Part shown: positions 45,187 to 53,101 of the stretch, piece after piece
How the letters are laid out: each line of letters opens with the position of its first letter
Numbering within the stretch: the first letter of the stretch is position 1
DNA from: Aquabacterium sp029268225
GTDB taxonomy: Bacteria; Pseudomonadota; Gammaproteobacteria; Burkholderiales; Burkholderiaceae_C
Assembly (NCBI RefSeq): GCF_037482285.1
Contig: NZ_JBBEYB010000008.1
Location: forward strand, 62,001 to 126,000
Direction: 5' to 3'
Length of the DNA stretch: 64,000 bases
Notes under the pieces: generated by a model
What the model was told of the DNA's origin: nothing
Database searches by the model: none
Seen by the model: only the letters and a program-made list of their open reading frames with translations
Translations under genes and position numbers: made by a program

Positions 45187-46212
45187 ATGTCCACCCTGAG
45201 CACCATTCACCCTCGTCAGGCGCTGTTCGGCAGCGAGCCTTTGCCCCCTACCCTGCCTGTGTGCGACCACTATTCCGGCGTGGAAGCGCGCATGCGCAAG
45301 AGCCTGATGTTGCAGGCCGAGATGGCCGAAGCAGGGAACGGCCGGGCGGTGTTCGACGTGACACTGGACCTGGAGGATGGTGCGCCCGTAGGCGGCGAGC
45401 ACGAGCAGGCGCTGCTGGTGGCCGAGTTGATCGACAGCCCGCAGAACGTGTGCGACCGCGTGGGGGTGCGCGTGCATGACCCGCGCCACCGCCGTTTCGA
45501 AGACGATGTGGACACGCTGATCAAGCTGGCGGGCCAGCGACTGGCCTTCATCATGGTGCCCAAGCTCGGGGATGTGGCCGATACGCAGCGCGCCATCGAC
45601 ACCATCAAGGCGGCGCGGGTGCGGCATGGCGTGGAACGGGTGGTGCCGGTGCACGGCTTGATCGAGACGCTGAAGGCGGTGCAGCAGGTGGACGAGATCG
45701 CCGCCCTGCCCGGCCTGGAGTCGCTGTCGTTCGGGTTGATGGATTTTGTCTCGGAGCACCGTGGTGCGATTCCGGCGACGGGCATGAGCGTGACGGGGCA
45801 GTTCAGCCATCCGCTGGTGCTGCAGGCCAAGCTGAAGATTGCAGCGGCTTGTCATGCAGCGCGCATCACGCCGTCGCATTGTGTGGTGACCGAGTTCAAG
45901 GACAAGCGGGCGCTGGGCAAGGCGGCCGAGCGGGCCTGCCGCGAGTTGGGTTACACCCGGATGTGGAGCATCCACCCGGACCAGATCCCGGTGATCATCG
46001 AGGCCTTTGCGCCGGTCACCGCCGAGGTGGATGATGCGGTGGAAATTTTGATGGCAGCCCAGGCGGCGCATTGGGCCCCCACCTCGTACCACGGGGTGCT
46101 GCACGACCGCGCCAGCTACCGCCATTACTGGCATGTGCTGGAGCGTGCCTGGTTGACCGGGCAGCCGCTGCCTGTCGAGACCGAGGCGGCGTTCTTTGCC
46201 ACCGCAGCGTGA
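45187..46212 (+). CDS. HpcH/HpaI aldolase/citrate lyase (CitE-like) family protein
   Basis: 341 residues. FDVTLDLEDGAPVGGEHEQA provides the metal-binding acidic residues; FIMVPKLGDVAD, VHGLIETLKAV and FGLMDFVSEH follow the TIM-barrel order of CitE and malyl-CoA or citramalyl-CoA lyases. No citrate lyase alpha or gamma subunit is nearby, so it is likely a free-standing acyl-CoA lyase; beta-methylmalyl- or citramalyl-CoA are possible substrates. AAGGA precedes the ATG. Confidence 0.87.
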   Translation: MSTLSTIHPRQALFGSEPLPPTLPVCDHYSGVEARMRKSLMLQAEMAEAGNGRAVFDVTLDLEDGAPVGGEHEQALLVAELIDSPQNVCDRVGVRVHDPRHRRFEDDVDTLIKLAGQRLAFIMVPKLGDVADTQRAIDTIKAARVRHGVERVVPVHGLIETLKAVQQVDEIAALPGLESLSFGLMDFVSEHRGAIPATGMSVTGQFSHPLVLQAKLKIAAACHAARITPSHCVVTEFKDKRALGKAAERACRELGYTRMWSIHPDQIPVIIEAFAPVTAEVDDAVEILMAAQAAHWAPTSYHGVLHDRASYRHYWHVLERAWLTGQPLPVETEAAFFATAA

Positions 46213-46676
46213 CGCACGTGGACACCCTGGTGCTGGACGGCTCGGAAGTGCGGGCCGTGCACTGGGAAGCTGGCGATCAAACGGGAGGCGGCACCGTGAG
46301 CGTGGTGTTTGCGGCGGCCTGCGTGCGTCGCGATGTGCGCGCTCCGACAGAAGCCGCCACATCGCGCCAGGCCAGTGCGTGGGGTCACATGAAGCCGCTG
46401 ACGCTGCACTTGCATGGCGTGGCACCCGCGTCCGATGAGAACACTGCGACGTGCGAGCCAGCGGGCGATCTGAGAGACGCCCTCGGCGCCCTGTCGGACG
46501 GCGAGGTGCGATATGCCGAACAAGCTTGGCGCACCCTGCCCTTGCCTTGTCATGTGAACGCACCCGTGACCTTGAGCCTGCGGTTTCGAGCCGGGCAAGA
46601 GTGGGTGTGGCAGGGGCAAGGCTTGACGGTTCAACCCGAGGCCGACAGCCACTTTTTTGAGTCTTACGCCTGCTGA
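46209..46676 (+). CDS. Unknown protein coupled to the CitE-like gene
   Basis: 155 residues from a GTG that overlaps the previous stop (GTGA). It has no signal peptide or membrane helix. There is a central GHMKPLTLHLHGV strand and a C-terminal beta-rich segment VTLSLRFRAGQEWVWQGQGL. I do not recognise the family. The overlap suggests it is translated with, and may work with, the CitE-like enzyme. Confidence 0.7.
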   Translation: MTHVDTLVLDGSEVRAVHWEAGDQTGGGTVSVVFAAACVRRDVRAPTEAATSRQASAWGHMKPLTLHLHGVAPASDENTATCEPAGDLRDALGALSDGEVRYAEQAWRTLPLPCHVNAPVTLSLRFRAGQEWVWQGQGLTVQPEADSHFFESYAC

Positions 46677-46719
46677 ATGCTGACCTTGGCAGCCTCCACG
46701 CGAAGAGGCCGCGCAGTGA

Positions 46720-48633
46720 TCACATGTCGGCCAGCGCACGCTCGATGAAGCGACGCGAGACGGTCGGACGCGGCACCTTGCCTTTGAACCATGCACGCAC
46801 GTCCTCATCGAGCCCGATGCCGTGCATGTAGTTATAGATGGCCTTCTTGAGAGCCTGACCGAGCACGTCGTGGTTCACGCCCGTGGGGTCGATGAAGCCG
46901 ATGTCGTTCTTGGCAAAGCTGACCGGTGGCAAGGGGATGAGCTCGACGCCGTAGGCCTGCGGGTCCTGCCCCACGGGCGAATGGACAGTGCAGGCAAAGC
47001 GGTGGAAGAAGCCGGACTGGATGCAGCCTTCGGCGAAGAGTTGCCGGACGTACTCCAAGGCATCGACCGTGTCCTGCACGGTTTGCGTGGGGAAGCCGTA
47101 CATGAGGTAGGCGTGCACGAGGATGCCGGCATCGGTGAAGGCGCGCGTGACGCGGGCGACCTGATCGACCGAGACGCCCTTTTTCATCAGCTTGAGCAGG
47201 CGGTCGGACGCGACCTCGAGGCCGCCGGAGATGGCGATGCAGCCGCTGTCGGCGAGCAGCAGGCAGAGCTCGGGGGTGAAGGATTTTTCGAAGCGGACGT
47301 TGCCCCACCAGGAGATGGATACCTTGCGGCGGATCAGCTCTTGCGCCAGGGCGCGCAGGACCTTGGGTGGCGCGGCTTCGTCGACGAAGTGGAAGCCGGT
47401 CTGTCCGGTTTCGCGCACGATGGCCTCGATGCGGTCAACCAGCACCTCGGCGCTGGCTGCTTCGTAGCGCGAGATGTAGTCGAGACTGACGTCGCAGAAG
47501 CTGCACTTCTTCCAGTAGCAGCCATGGGCGACGGTGAGTTTGTTCCAGCGCCCATCTGACCAGAGCCGGTTCATGGGGTTGAGCATGTCCAGCAGGGACA
47601 GGTAGCGGTCGAGCGGCAGACCGTCCCAGGTGGGGGTGCCCACTTCGCCAAAGGGCACGTCGGGCTCGGCCCAGTTCATGTAGCGGACCTGGCCCGTATC
47701 GGCATCGCGCACGAAGGTGCGCACGAGGCGCTGGGCGGAGCGCTTGCCGTCGAGGTGTTCGAGCAGGACCAGCAAGGGGCGCTCGCCAGCGTCGAGGGTG
47801 ACGAAGTCGAAGTGATCGAAGACGCGTGGCTCGGTGAGTTCGCGCAGTTCGGTGTTGATGAAACCGCCCCCCAAGGCGAGGCGAATGTGCGGGTGCACCT
47901 GCTTGATGGCCTGGGCCATGCGGAAGGCGGCGTAGACCGCCCCCGGGAAGGGCACGGAGATCAGCACGAGCTGGGGCTGATGGCGGGTGATGGCCTCCAG
48001 GGTCAGCTCGCGCAGCGTGGTGTCGACGAGGTTGAGCGGCGCGGCGATGGCCTGCGCCAACGGCTCGAAAGTGGGCTGGCTTTGGGCCAAAGACTCGGCG
48101 TAGCGCACGAACTCGAAGCGGCCGTCGACAGCGTCGCGCAGCACGTCAGCCAGGTCGTTGAGGTAGAGCGTGGCGAGGTGCTTGGCGCGGTCGGCCATGC
48201 CCAGGGCGCCGAAGGCCCAGGCCAAAGGGTCACCGCTGCCGTCATCGGCGTAGGCATCCAGCGAGCGAAAGCGGGGGCCTTCGGGCAGGTAGTGGCGCGT
48301 ACAGATGCGGTGTGCCAGCGTGGCATCGCGCCCCTGCAGGAAGGCGATGGTGGCGTCGATGGTGTGAAGGTAGGCCTCAATGTGGTCGAGGAAATGGTTG
48401 ACGGGCGCCGTGCGTTGGGCCTCGGGCATTTTCAGGGCCTGCGCGTGAACAGCCTGCAAGCCTTCGCGCGAGAGCAGCTTCAGCACGAGCGCCAAGGCAA
48501 GGTCTTCCTGCACCGCGTCCACGCCGCGCGAGCGCAGGAAGCCCGTCAGGTACGCCGTCGAGGGGTACGGCGTGTTGAGCTGCGTCATCGGGGGGATCAG
48601 GGAGAGGACGCGCATGGGAGCAGTGAGGGACAT
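46720..48633 (-). CDS. Cobalamin-type radical SAM protein of unknown function
   Basis: 637 residues from the ATG at 48633 (an ATG at 48615 is also possible). The N-terminus (MRVLSLIPPMTQLNTPYPS) and VLISVPFPGAVYAAFRMA followed by ALGGGFIN resemble the B12-binding fold, though no DxHxxG motif is seen. The 4Fe-4S motif is CYWKKCSFC at 372-380, with CX4CX2C spacing. GGLEVASDRLLKLMKKG and YLMYGFPTQTVQDT are standard radical SAM barrel motifs. It is downstream of prpR on the same strand. The open frame reaching 48987 overlaps prpR and is not used. Confidence 0.87.
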   Translation of the reverse strand: MSLTAPMRVLSLIPPMTQLNTPYPSTAYLTGFLRSRGVDAVQEDLALALVLKLLSREGLQAVHAQALKMPEAQRTAPVNHFLDHIEAYLHTIDATIAFLQGRDATLAHRICTRHYLPEGPRFRSLDAYADDGSGDPLAWAFGALGMADRAKHLATLYLNDLADVLRDAVDGRFEFVRYAESLAQSQPTFEPLAQAIAAPLNLVDTTLRELTLEAITRHQPQLVLISVPFPGAVYAAFRMAQAIKQVHPHIRLALGGGFINTELRELTEPRVFDHFDFVTLDAGERPLLVLLEHLDGKRSAQRLVRTFVRDADTGQVRYMNWAEPDVPFGEVGTPTWDGLPLDRYLSLLDMLNPMNRLWSDGRWNKLTVAHGCYWKKCSFCDVSLDYISRYEAASAEVLVDRIEAIVRETGQTGFHFVDEAAPPKVLRALAQELIRRKVSISWWGNVRFEKSFTPELCLLLADSGCIAISGGLEVASDRLLKLMKKGVSVDQVARVTRAFTDAGILVHAYLMYGFPTQTVQDTVDALEYVRQLFAEGCIQSGFFHRFACTVHSPVGQDPQAYGVELIPLPPVSFAKNDIGFIDPTGVNHDVLGQALKKAIYNYMHGIGLDEDVRAWFKGKVPRPTVSRRFIERALADM

Positions 48634-48718
48634 GAAACGGCGACGGGCAAAACGGCAAGGAGCCGTGCAGTGAGGGGCAAAACAGCAGCCAGCAAGGATT
48701 GTGACAGCGGCACCCGGA

Positions 48719-50692
48719 TCACGCTGGATTGAGCTTGCGCCACAGGGTGGTGCGGCTGATGCCCAGGCGCTGGCTGGCCAGGGTGCGGTCGCCGCCGCAT
48801 TCGTCGAGGACGCGCTGGATTTCGGCGCGCTCGCGCTGGGCCTGGTGGGCCTTGAGCGAGGAGGCGTCTTCTGCCGCCTCGGATGGGGCCTTGGGCGCAT
48901 CGACGGTGAACAGCTCGGGGGCCACGGTGCGCACAAAGGCGCGGGCGGCTTCGGCAGACAGGGCGTCGTCCGTCTGCGGGTCAGCATAGGCCACCAGGCG
49001 CTCGACGAGGTTTTCGAGTTCGCGCACGTTGCCGGGCCAGTGGTAGGACGGGGCCTGGGCGATCAGTGCGGCGGCGATGGCGTCGGTGCGCGCGGGATCG
49101 AGGTCGAGGCGGGTGCAAACCTTGCGATGCAAGGCGCGCACGAGCTCGGGCAGGTCGTCGAGCCGGTCGCGCAGCGGGGGCATGTCGATGCGCAGGATGT
49201 TGAGGCGGTAGAACAGGTCTTGCCGGAAGCTGCCCTCTTCGACATGGCGCAGCAGGTTGCGGTGCGTGGCGGCGATCACGCGGACGTTGACGGGGGTGGG
49301 CTCGGTGGCGCCGACGCGCAGCACCTCGCGCTCTTGCAACACGCGCAAGAGGCGAGACTGCAGGGACAGCGGCATCTCGCCGACCTCGTCGAGAAAGATG
49401 GTGCCTTTGTGAGCGGCCTCGAACAGGCCGATCTTGCCGCCACGGCGGGCGCCGGTGAAGGCGCCCTCTTCGTAGCCGAACAACTCGCTCTCGAGCAGGG
49501 TTTCGGACACGGCGGCGCAGTTGACGGCCACGAAGGGCAGCTCGCGCCGGTCGCTGGCCATGTGGATGCCTTGGGCCACCAGCTCTTTACCCGTGCCGCT
49601 TTCGCCGAGGATGAGGACGGTGGCCTGGCTGCGGGCGCAGCTGAGGGCCATGCGTTGCACGCGCTGCAAGGCAGTGCTGTGACCCAGCAGTTGCTGCAGC
49701 TCGTAGCGGGCCGGGACGGTGTTGGGCTGGATGCGGGTGCGGATGTGGCGGTCGACCCGCTGGATGGAGATGGGGTCCTGACCACTGAGCACGGCGCCGG
49801 TCAGCACGCCTTGCTCGACGATGGGGATCCGGTTGACGATGAGGGCCTTGCCTTTGACGCGCTCGATCTTTTCCAGCTCCTGGGTGCCCAGGCGCAAGGT
49901 GGCCTGCAGGCTGAGCTCGGGACAGACCTCGCTGAGCTTGAGGCCCAGCCATTGCGTGGGGCTGATGCCCAGCCACTGGGCCATCGTGGGATTGAGGGTC
50001 TGGATGCGTTCCTGCGCATCGACCGCGATCACGCCGTCGCTGAGCTGGGCCAGAATGGTGTTGAGGCGTTCGCGCTTGGTCAGCTCGATGCGCGAGGCGC
50101 GCGCCACCTCGACCGCGTCCTCGAGCGCCTCGCGCACGGCGTCCATCGAGTACAAAAAGATGCCGGTGAGGCCCAGCTGATCGGCCATGTCGGCCGACAG
50201 GCCCGAGCCGACGATGACGTCCACCCCCTCCTGCTGCAACTCGCGCACAGCCTCCTGAGCTTCGTCTTCGGTGCGGTAGCTGCGCTGGTGTACGCCCAGG
50301 CCGAACAGGTCATCAAACTGATGGATGTCGGGAGCGACGCCCACGTAGGTGACCAGGCCGATGCGGGACGACTGGCGCTTGGCGCGGGCCAAGGCCTGCA
50401 TCAGGTCGAAGCCGCCCACCTTGACCACCACCACCGGCAGGTCCAGATGCTGACGCAGGTAGCCACCGTTGGAGCCAGCCGCCACCACAACGTCCACCGG
50501 CCGTTGGGCCTGCAGGGCGCGCACGCGGGCCACAGCCTCCTCAAAACCGACGTCCAGCACCTCGACGGCGGCACGGTCGGCAAATTCGGGCGCCAGCGCC
50601 TGCAACATCTTGTTGATGCGGCGAAAGCCCACGGCCACAATGCGTGGCGGAGCTTGAGTCGGATGAGGACGGGGCAAGGTGTCAGGCAGCAT
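48719..50692 (-). CDS. prpR: Propionate catabolism sigma-54 activator
   Basis: 657 residues. In order: PrpR_N ligand-sensing domain (about 15-190), PAS-like region (about 205-310), AAA+ sigma-54 domain with Walker A GESGTGKE, the sigma-54 contact loop GAFTGA and Walker B FLDEVGEMP, then a C-terminal Fis-type helix-turn-helix (GDRTLASQRLGISRTTLWRK). PrpR responds to 2-methylcitrate in enterics and activates prp genes. It is divergent from prpB, and the intervening 225 bp contain the expected promoter and repeats. Confidence 0.96.
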   Translation of the reverse strand: MLPDTLPRPHPTQAPPRIVAVGFRRINKMLQALAPEFADRAAVEVLDVGFEEAVARVRALQAQRPVDVVVAAGSNGGYLRQHLDLPVVVVKVGGFDLMQALARAKRQSSRIGLVTYVGVAPDIHQFDDLFGLGVHQRSYRTEDEAQEAVRELQQEGVDVIVGSGLSADMADQLGLTGIFLYSMDAVREALEDAVEVARASRIELTKRERLNTILAQLSDGVIAVDAQERIQTLNPTMAQWLGISPTQWLGLKLSEVCPELSLQATLRLGTQELEKIERVKGKALIVNRIPIVEQGVLTGAVLSGQDPISIQRVDRHIRTRIQPNTVPARYELQQLLGHSTALQRVQRMALSCARSQATVLILGESGTGKELVAQGIHMASDRRELPFVAVNCAAVSETLLESELFGYEEGAFTGARRGGKIGLFEAAHKGTIFLDEVGEMPLSLQSRLLRVLQEREVLRVGATEPTPVNVRVIAATHRNLLRHVEEGSFRQDLFYRLNILRIDMPPLRDRLDDLPELVRALHRKVCTRLDLDPARTDAIAAALIAQAPSYHWPGNVRELENLVERLVAYADPQTDDALSAEAARAFVRTVAPELFTVDAPKAPSEAAEDASSLKAHQAQRERAEIQRVLDECGGDRTLASQRLGISRTTLWRKLNPA

Positions 50693-50710
50693 GTTCGGGA
50701 TTGTGCATGC

Positions 50711-50748
50711 GTTTCACGATTGAATGAAACATCATTTCAAATGCGAAA
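50711..50748. promoter_or_regulatory. Cluster of TTTCA/TGAAA half-sites, candidate PrpR enhancer
   Basis: GTTTCA (50711) and TGAAAC (50725) form an inverted repeat. TGAAA (50725) and TTTCA (50735) form a second with a 5-bp gap, and a further GAAA follows at 50745. They lie about 110-145 bp upstream of the sigma-54 promoter, a normal distance for an activator site. Confidence 0.65.
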
Positions 50749-50856
50749 CATCAGCACAGACCACACGTACGGCACATGGGTGAAAACCAGCCTGCCCCTC
50801 GGCAAATCAATGACTTACAACCCTTCTCTGGCACCCTGAACAAGCAGTACACAGGC

Positions 50857-50872
50857 TGGCACGCACGTTGCG
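50857..50872 (+). promoter_or_regulatory. Sigma-54 (-24/-12) promoter of prpB
   Basis: TGGCACGCACGTTGCG matches the consensus TGGCAC-N5-TTGCW with correct spacing. Transcription would begin near 50884, some 35 nt before the prpB ATG. It agrees with the divergent sigma-54 activator PrpR. Confidence 0.92.
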
Positions 50873-50917
50873 TATCAGACCCGCATTCCCGCTGACACGT
50901 TCCACTGGAGACCCCAC

Positions 50918-51802
50918 ATGGCACTCACCTCCCCCGGCGCACGCTTCCGCCAGGCCCTCAAGGACGAATCGCCGCTGCAGATCATTGGCGCCATCAACGC
51001 CAACCACGCTCTGCTGGCCAAGCGCGCGGGCTACCGCGCCATCTACCTGTCGGGTGGCGGCGTGGCCGCGGGCTCCCTGGGCTTGCCCGACCTGGGCATC
51101 AACACGATGGACGACGTGCTGATCGACGTGCGCCGCATCACCGACGTGTGTGACACCCCCCTGCTGGTGGACATCGACACCGGCTTCGGCCCCTCGGCCT
51201 TCAACATCGAGCGCACCATCAAGAGCCTGATCAAGGCGGGCGCCGCCGCTTGCCACATTGAAGACCAGGTGGGCGCCAAGCGCTGCGGCCACCGCCCCGG
51301 CAAGGAAATCGTGACCACTGAAGAAATGGTGGACCGCGTGAAGGCCGCCGCTGATGCCAAGACCGATCCCGACTTTTTCCTGATCGCCCGCACCGACGCG
51401 ATCCAGGTGCACGGTGTGGACGCTGCCATCGAGCGCGCCATCAAGTGCGTGGAAGCCGGTGCCGACGGCATCTTTGCCGAAGCCGCCTACGACCTGCCGA
51501 CCTATGAGAAGTTCTGCAAGGCCGTGAACGTGCCCGTGCTGGCCAACATCACCGAGTTCGGCAAGACCCCACTGTTCAGCGTGGAAGAGCTGCGCCCCAC
51601 GGGCGTCGGCATGGTGCTGTACCCGCTGAGCGCCTTCCGCGCCATGAACAAGGCCGCCGAAGCCGTGTACACCGCCATCCGTCGTGACGGCCATCAAAAG
51701 AACGTGGTCGACTTGATGCAGACTCGTGAAGAGCTGTACGACCGCATCGGATACCACGCGTTCGAGCAAAAGCTCGATGCGCTGTTTGCCGCCAAAAAAT
51801 AA
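50918..51802 (+). CDS. prpB: 2-methylisocitrate lyase
   Basis: 294 residues. It splits 2-methylisocitrate into pyruvate and succinate. The catalytic Cys loop is KRCGHRPGKE; YLSGGGVAAG, VDIDTGFGPSAFNIERT and ARTDAIQVHG are typical of PrpB in the isocitrate lyase superfamily. TGGAGA precedes the ATG. It is first of prpB-prpC-acnD-prpF. Confidence 0.97.
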   Translation: MALTSPGARFRQALKDESPLQIIGAINANHALLAKRAGYRAIYLSGGGVAAGSLGLPDLGINTMDDVLIDVRRITDVCDTPLLVDIDTGFGPSAFNIERTIKSLIKAGAAACHIEDQVGAKRCGHRPGKEIVTTEEMVDRVKAAADAKTDPDFFLIARTDAIQVHGVDAAIERAIKCVEAGADGIFAEAAYDLPTYEKFCKAVNVPVLANITEFGKTPLFSVEELRPTGVGMVLYPLSAFRAMNKAAEAVYTAIRRDGHQKNVVDLMQTREELYDRIGYHAFEQKLDALFAAKK

Positions 51803-51839
51803 ATCCCCTGTTGCCACATCTCATCTGGAGACACATCCC

Positions 51840-53003
51840 ATGAGCGCTACCCCCGAGACGACCACCCCTGGTTTCAAGCCCAAGAAGTCCGTGGCCCTGT
51901 CTGGCACCGCTGCCGGCAACACCGCCCTGTGCACCGTGGGCCGCACAGGCAATGACCTGGCCTACCGCGGCTACGACATCCTTGACCTGGCCACCACCAG
52001 CGAGTTCGAAGAAATCGCCCACCTGCTGGTGCACGGCAAGCTGCCCACCGTGGCCGAACTGGCTGCCTACAAGGCCAAGCTGAAGGCCCTGCGCGGTCTG
52101 CCCGCCGCTGTCAAGGTCGCCCTGGAACAGCTGCCCCCTTCGTCGCACCCGATGGACGTGATGCGCACCGGCGTGTCGGTGCTGGGTTGCGTCAAGCCCG
52201 AGAAGGAAGACCACAACCACCCTGGCGCCCGTGACATCGCTGACAAGCTGATGGCCTCGCTGGGCTCGATGCTGCTGTACTGGTACCACTTCGCCTACAA
52301 CGGCAAGCGCATCGAAGTCGAAACCGATGACGACTCCATCGGCGGCCACTTCCTGCACCTGCTGCACGGCGAGAAGCCGCGCGACAGCTGGGTGCGCGCG
52401 ATGCACACCTCGCTGATCCTGTACGCCGAGCACGAGTTCAACGCCTCGACCTTCACCTCGCGTGTGGTGGCCGGCACCGGCTCCGACATGTACTCAGCCA
52501 TCTGCGGCGGCATCGGTGCCCTGCGTGGCCCGAAGCACGGCGGCGCCAACGAAGTGGCCTTCGAGATCCAGAAGCGCTACGACAACCCGGATGAAGCTGA
52601 GGCCGACATCCGCGCCCGCGTGGAAAAGAAGGAAGTCGTGATCGGCTTCGGTCACCCCGTCTACACCGTGAGCGACCCGCGCAACGTGGTCATCAAGAAG
52701 GTGGCGGAAGACCTGTCCAAGGAACAGAACAACATGAAGATGTACAACATCGCCGAACGTCTGGAGTCGGTGATGTGGGAAATCAAGAAGATGTTCCCGA
52801 ACCTGGACTGGTTCTCGGCCGTGAGCTATCACATGATGGGCGTGCCCACCGACATGTTCACCCCGCTGTTCGTGATCGCTCGCACCTCGGGCTGGTCGGC
52901 TCACATCATCGAGCAACGCATTGACGGCAAGATCATTCGTCCGTCGGCCAACTATGTCGGCCCAGAGGATCAGAAGTTCGTGCCGCTGAAGAAGCGCAAG
53001 TAA
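51840..53003 (+). CDS. prpC: 2-methylcitrate synthase
   Basis: 387 residues, the short citrate-synthase form, starting at the ATG at 51840 behind CTGGAG. It condenses propionyl-CoA with oxaloacetate. Catalytic residues are in GPKHGGANEVAFE and VIGFGHPVYT, plus the late Asp in FPNLDWFSAVSYH. It is about 50 residues shorter than gltA and lies inside the prp operon, which fixes the assignment. Confidence 0.96.
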   Translation: MSATPETTTPGFKPKKSVALSGTAAGNTALCTVGRTGNDLAYRGYDILDLATTSEFEEIAHLLVHGKLPTVAELAAYKAKLKALRGLPAAVKVALEQLPPSSHPMDVMRTGVSVLGCVKPEKEDHNHPGARDIADKLMASLGSMLLYWYHFAYNGKRIEVETDDDSIGGHFLHLLHGEKPRDSWVRAMHTSLILYAEHEFNASTFTSRVVAGTGSDMYSAICGGIGALRGPKHGGANEVAFEIQKRYDNPDEAEADIRARVEKKEVVIGFGHPVYTVSDPRNVVIKKVAEDLSKEQNNMKMYNIAERLESVMWEIKKMFPNLDWFSAVSYHMMGVPTDMFTPLFVIARTSGWSAHIIEQRIDGKIIRPSANYVGPEDQKFVPLKKRK

Positions 53004-53022
53004 TTCTGAAGAGCCAGGACAA

Positions 53023-53056
53023 GGGCGCCACATGAGCAAAACGTGTGGCGCCTTTT
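53023..53056 (+). terminator. Strong hairpin plus T-run between prpC and acnD
   Basis: GGCGCCACA (53024-53032) and TGTGGCGCC (53044-53052) pair, with further weak pairs closing on AGCAAAA, followed by TTTT. It looks like a factor-independent terminator in the middle of the operon, 20 bp after prpC and about 45 bp before acnD. Confidence 0.85.
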
Positions 53057-53101
53057 GACCTTGTCGCCCCTGCGCTGCCCCACCCCTCACCGCTGCCAGC
53101 C

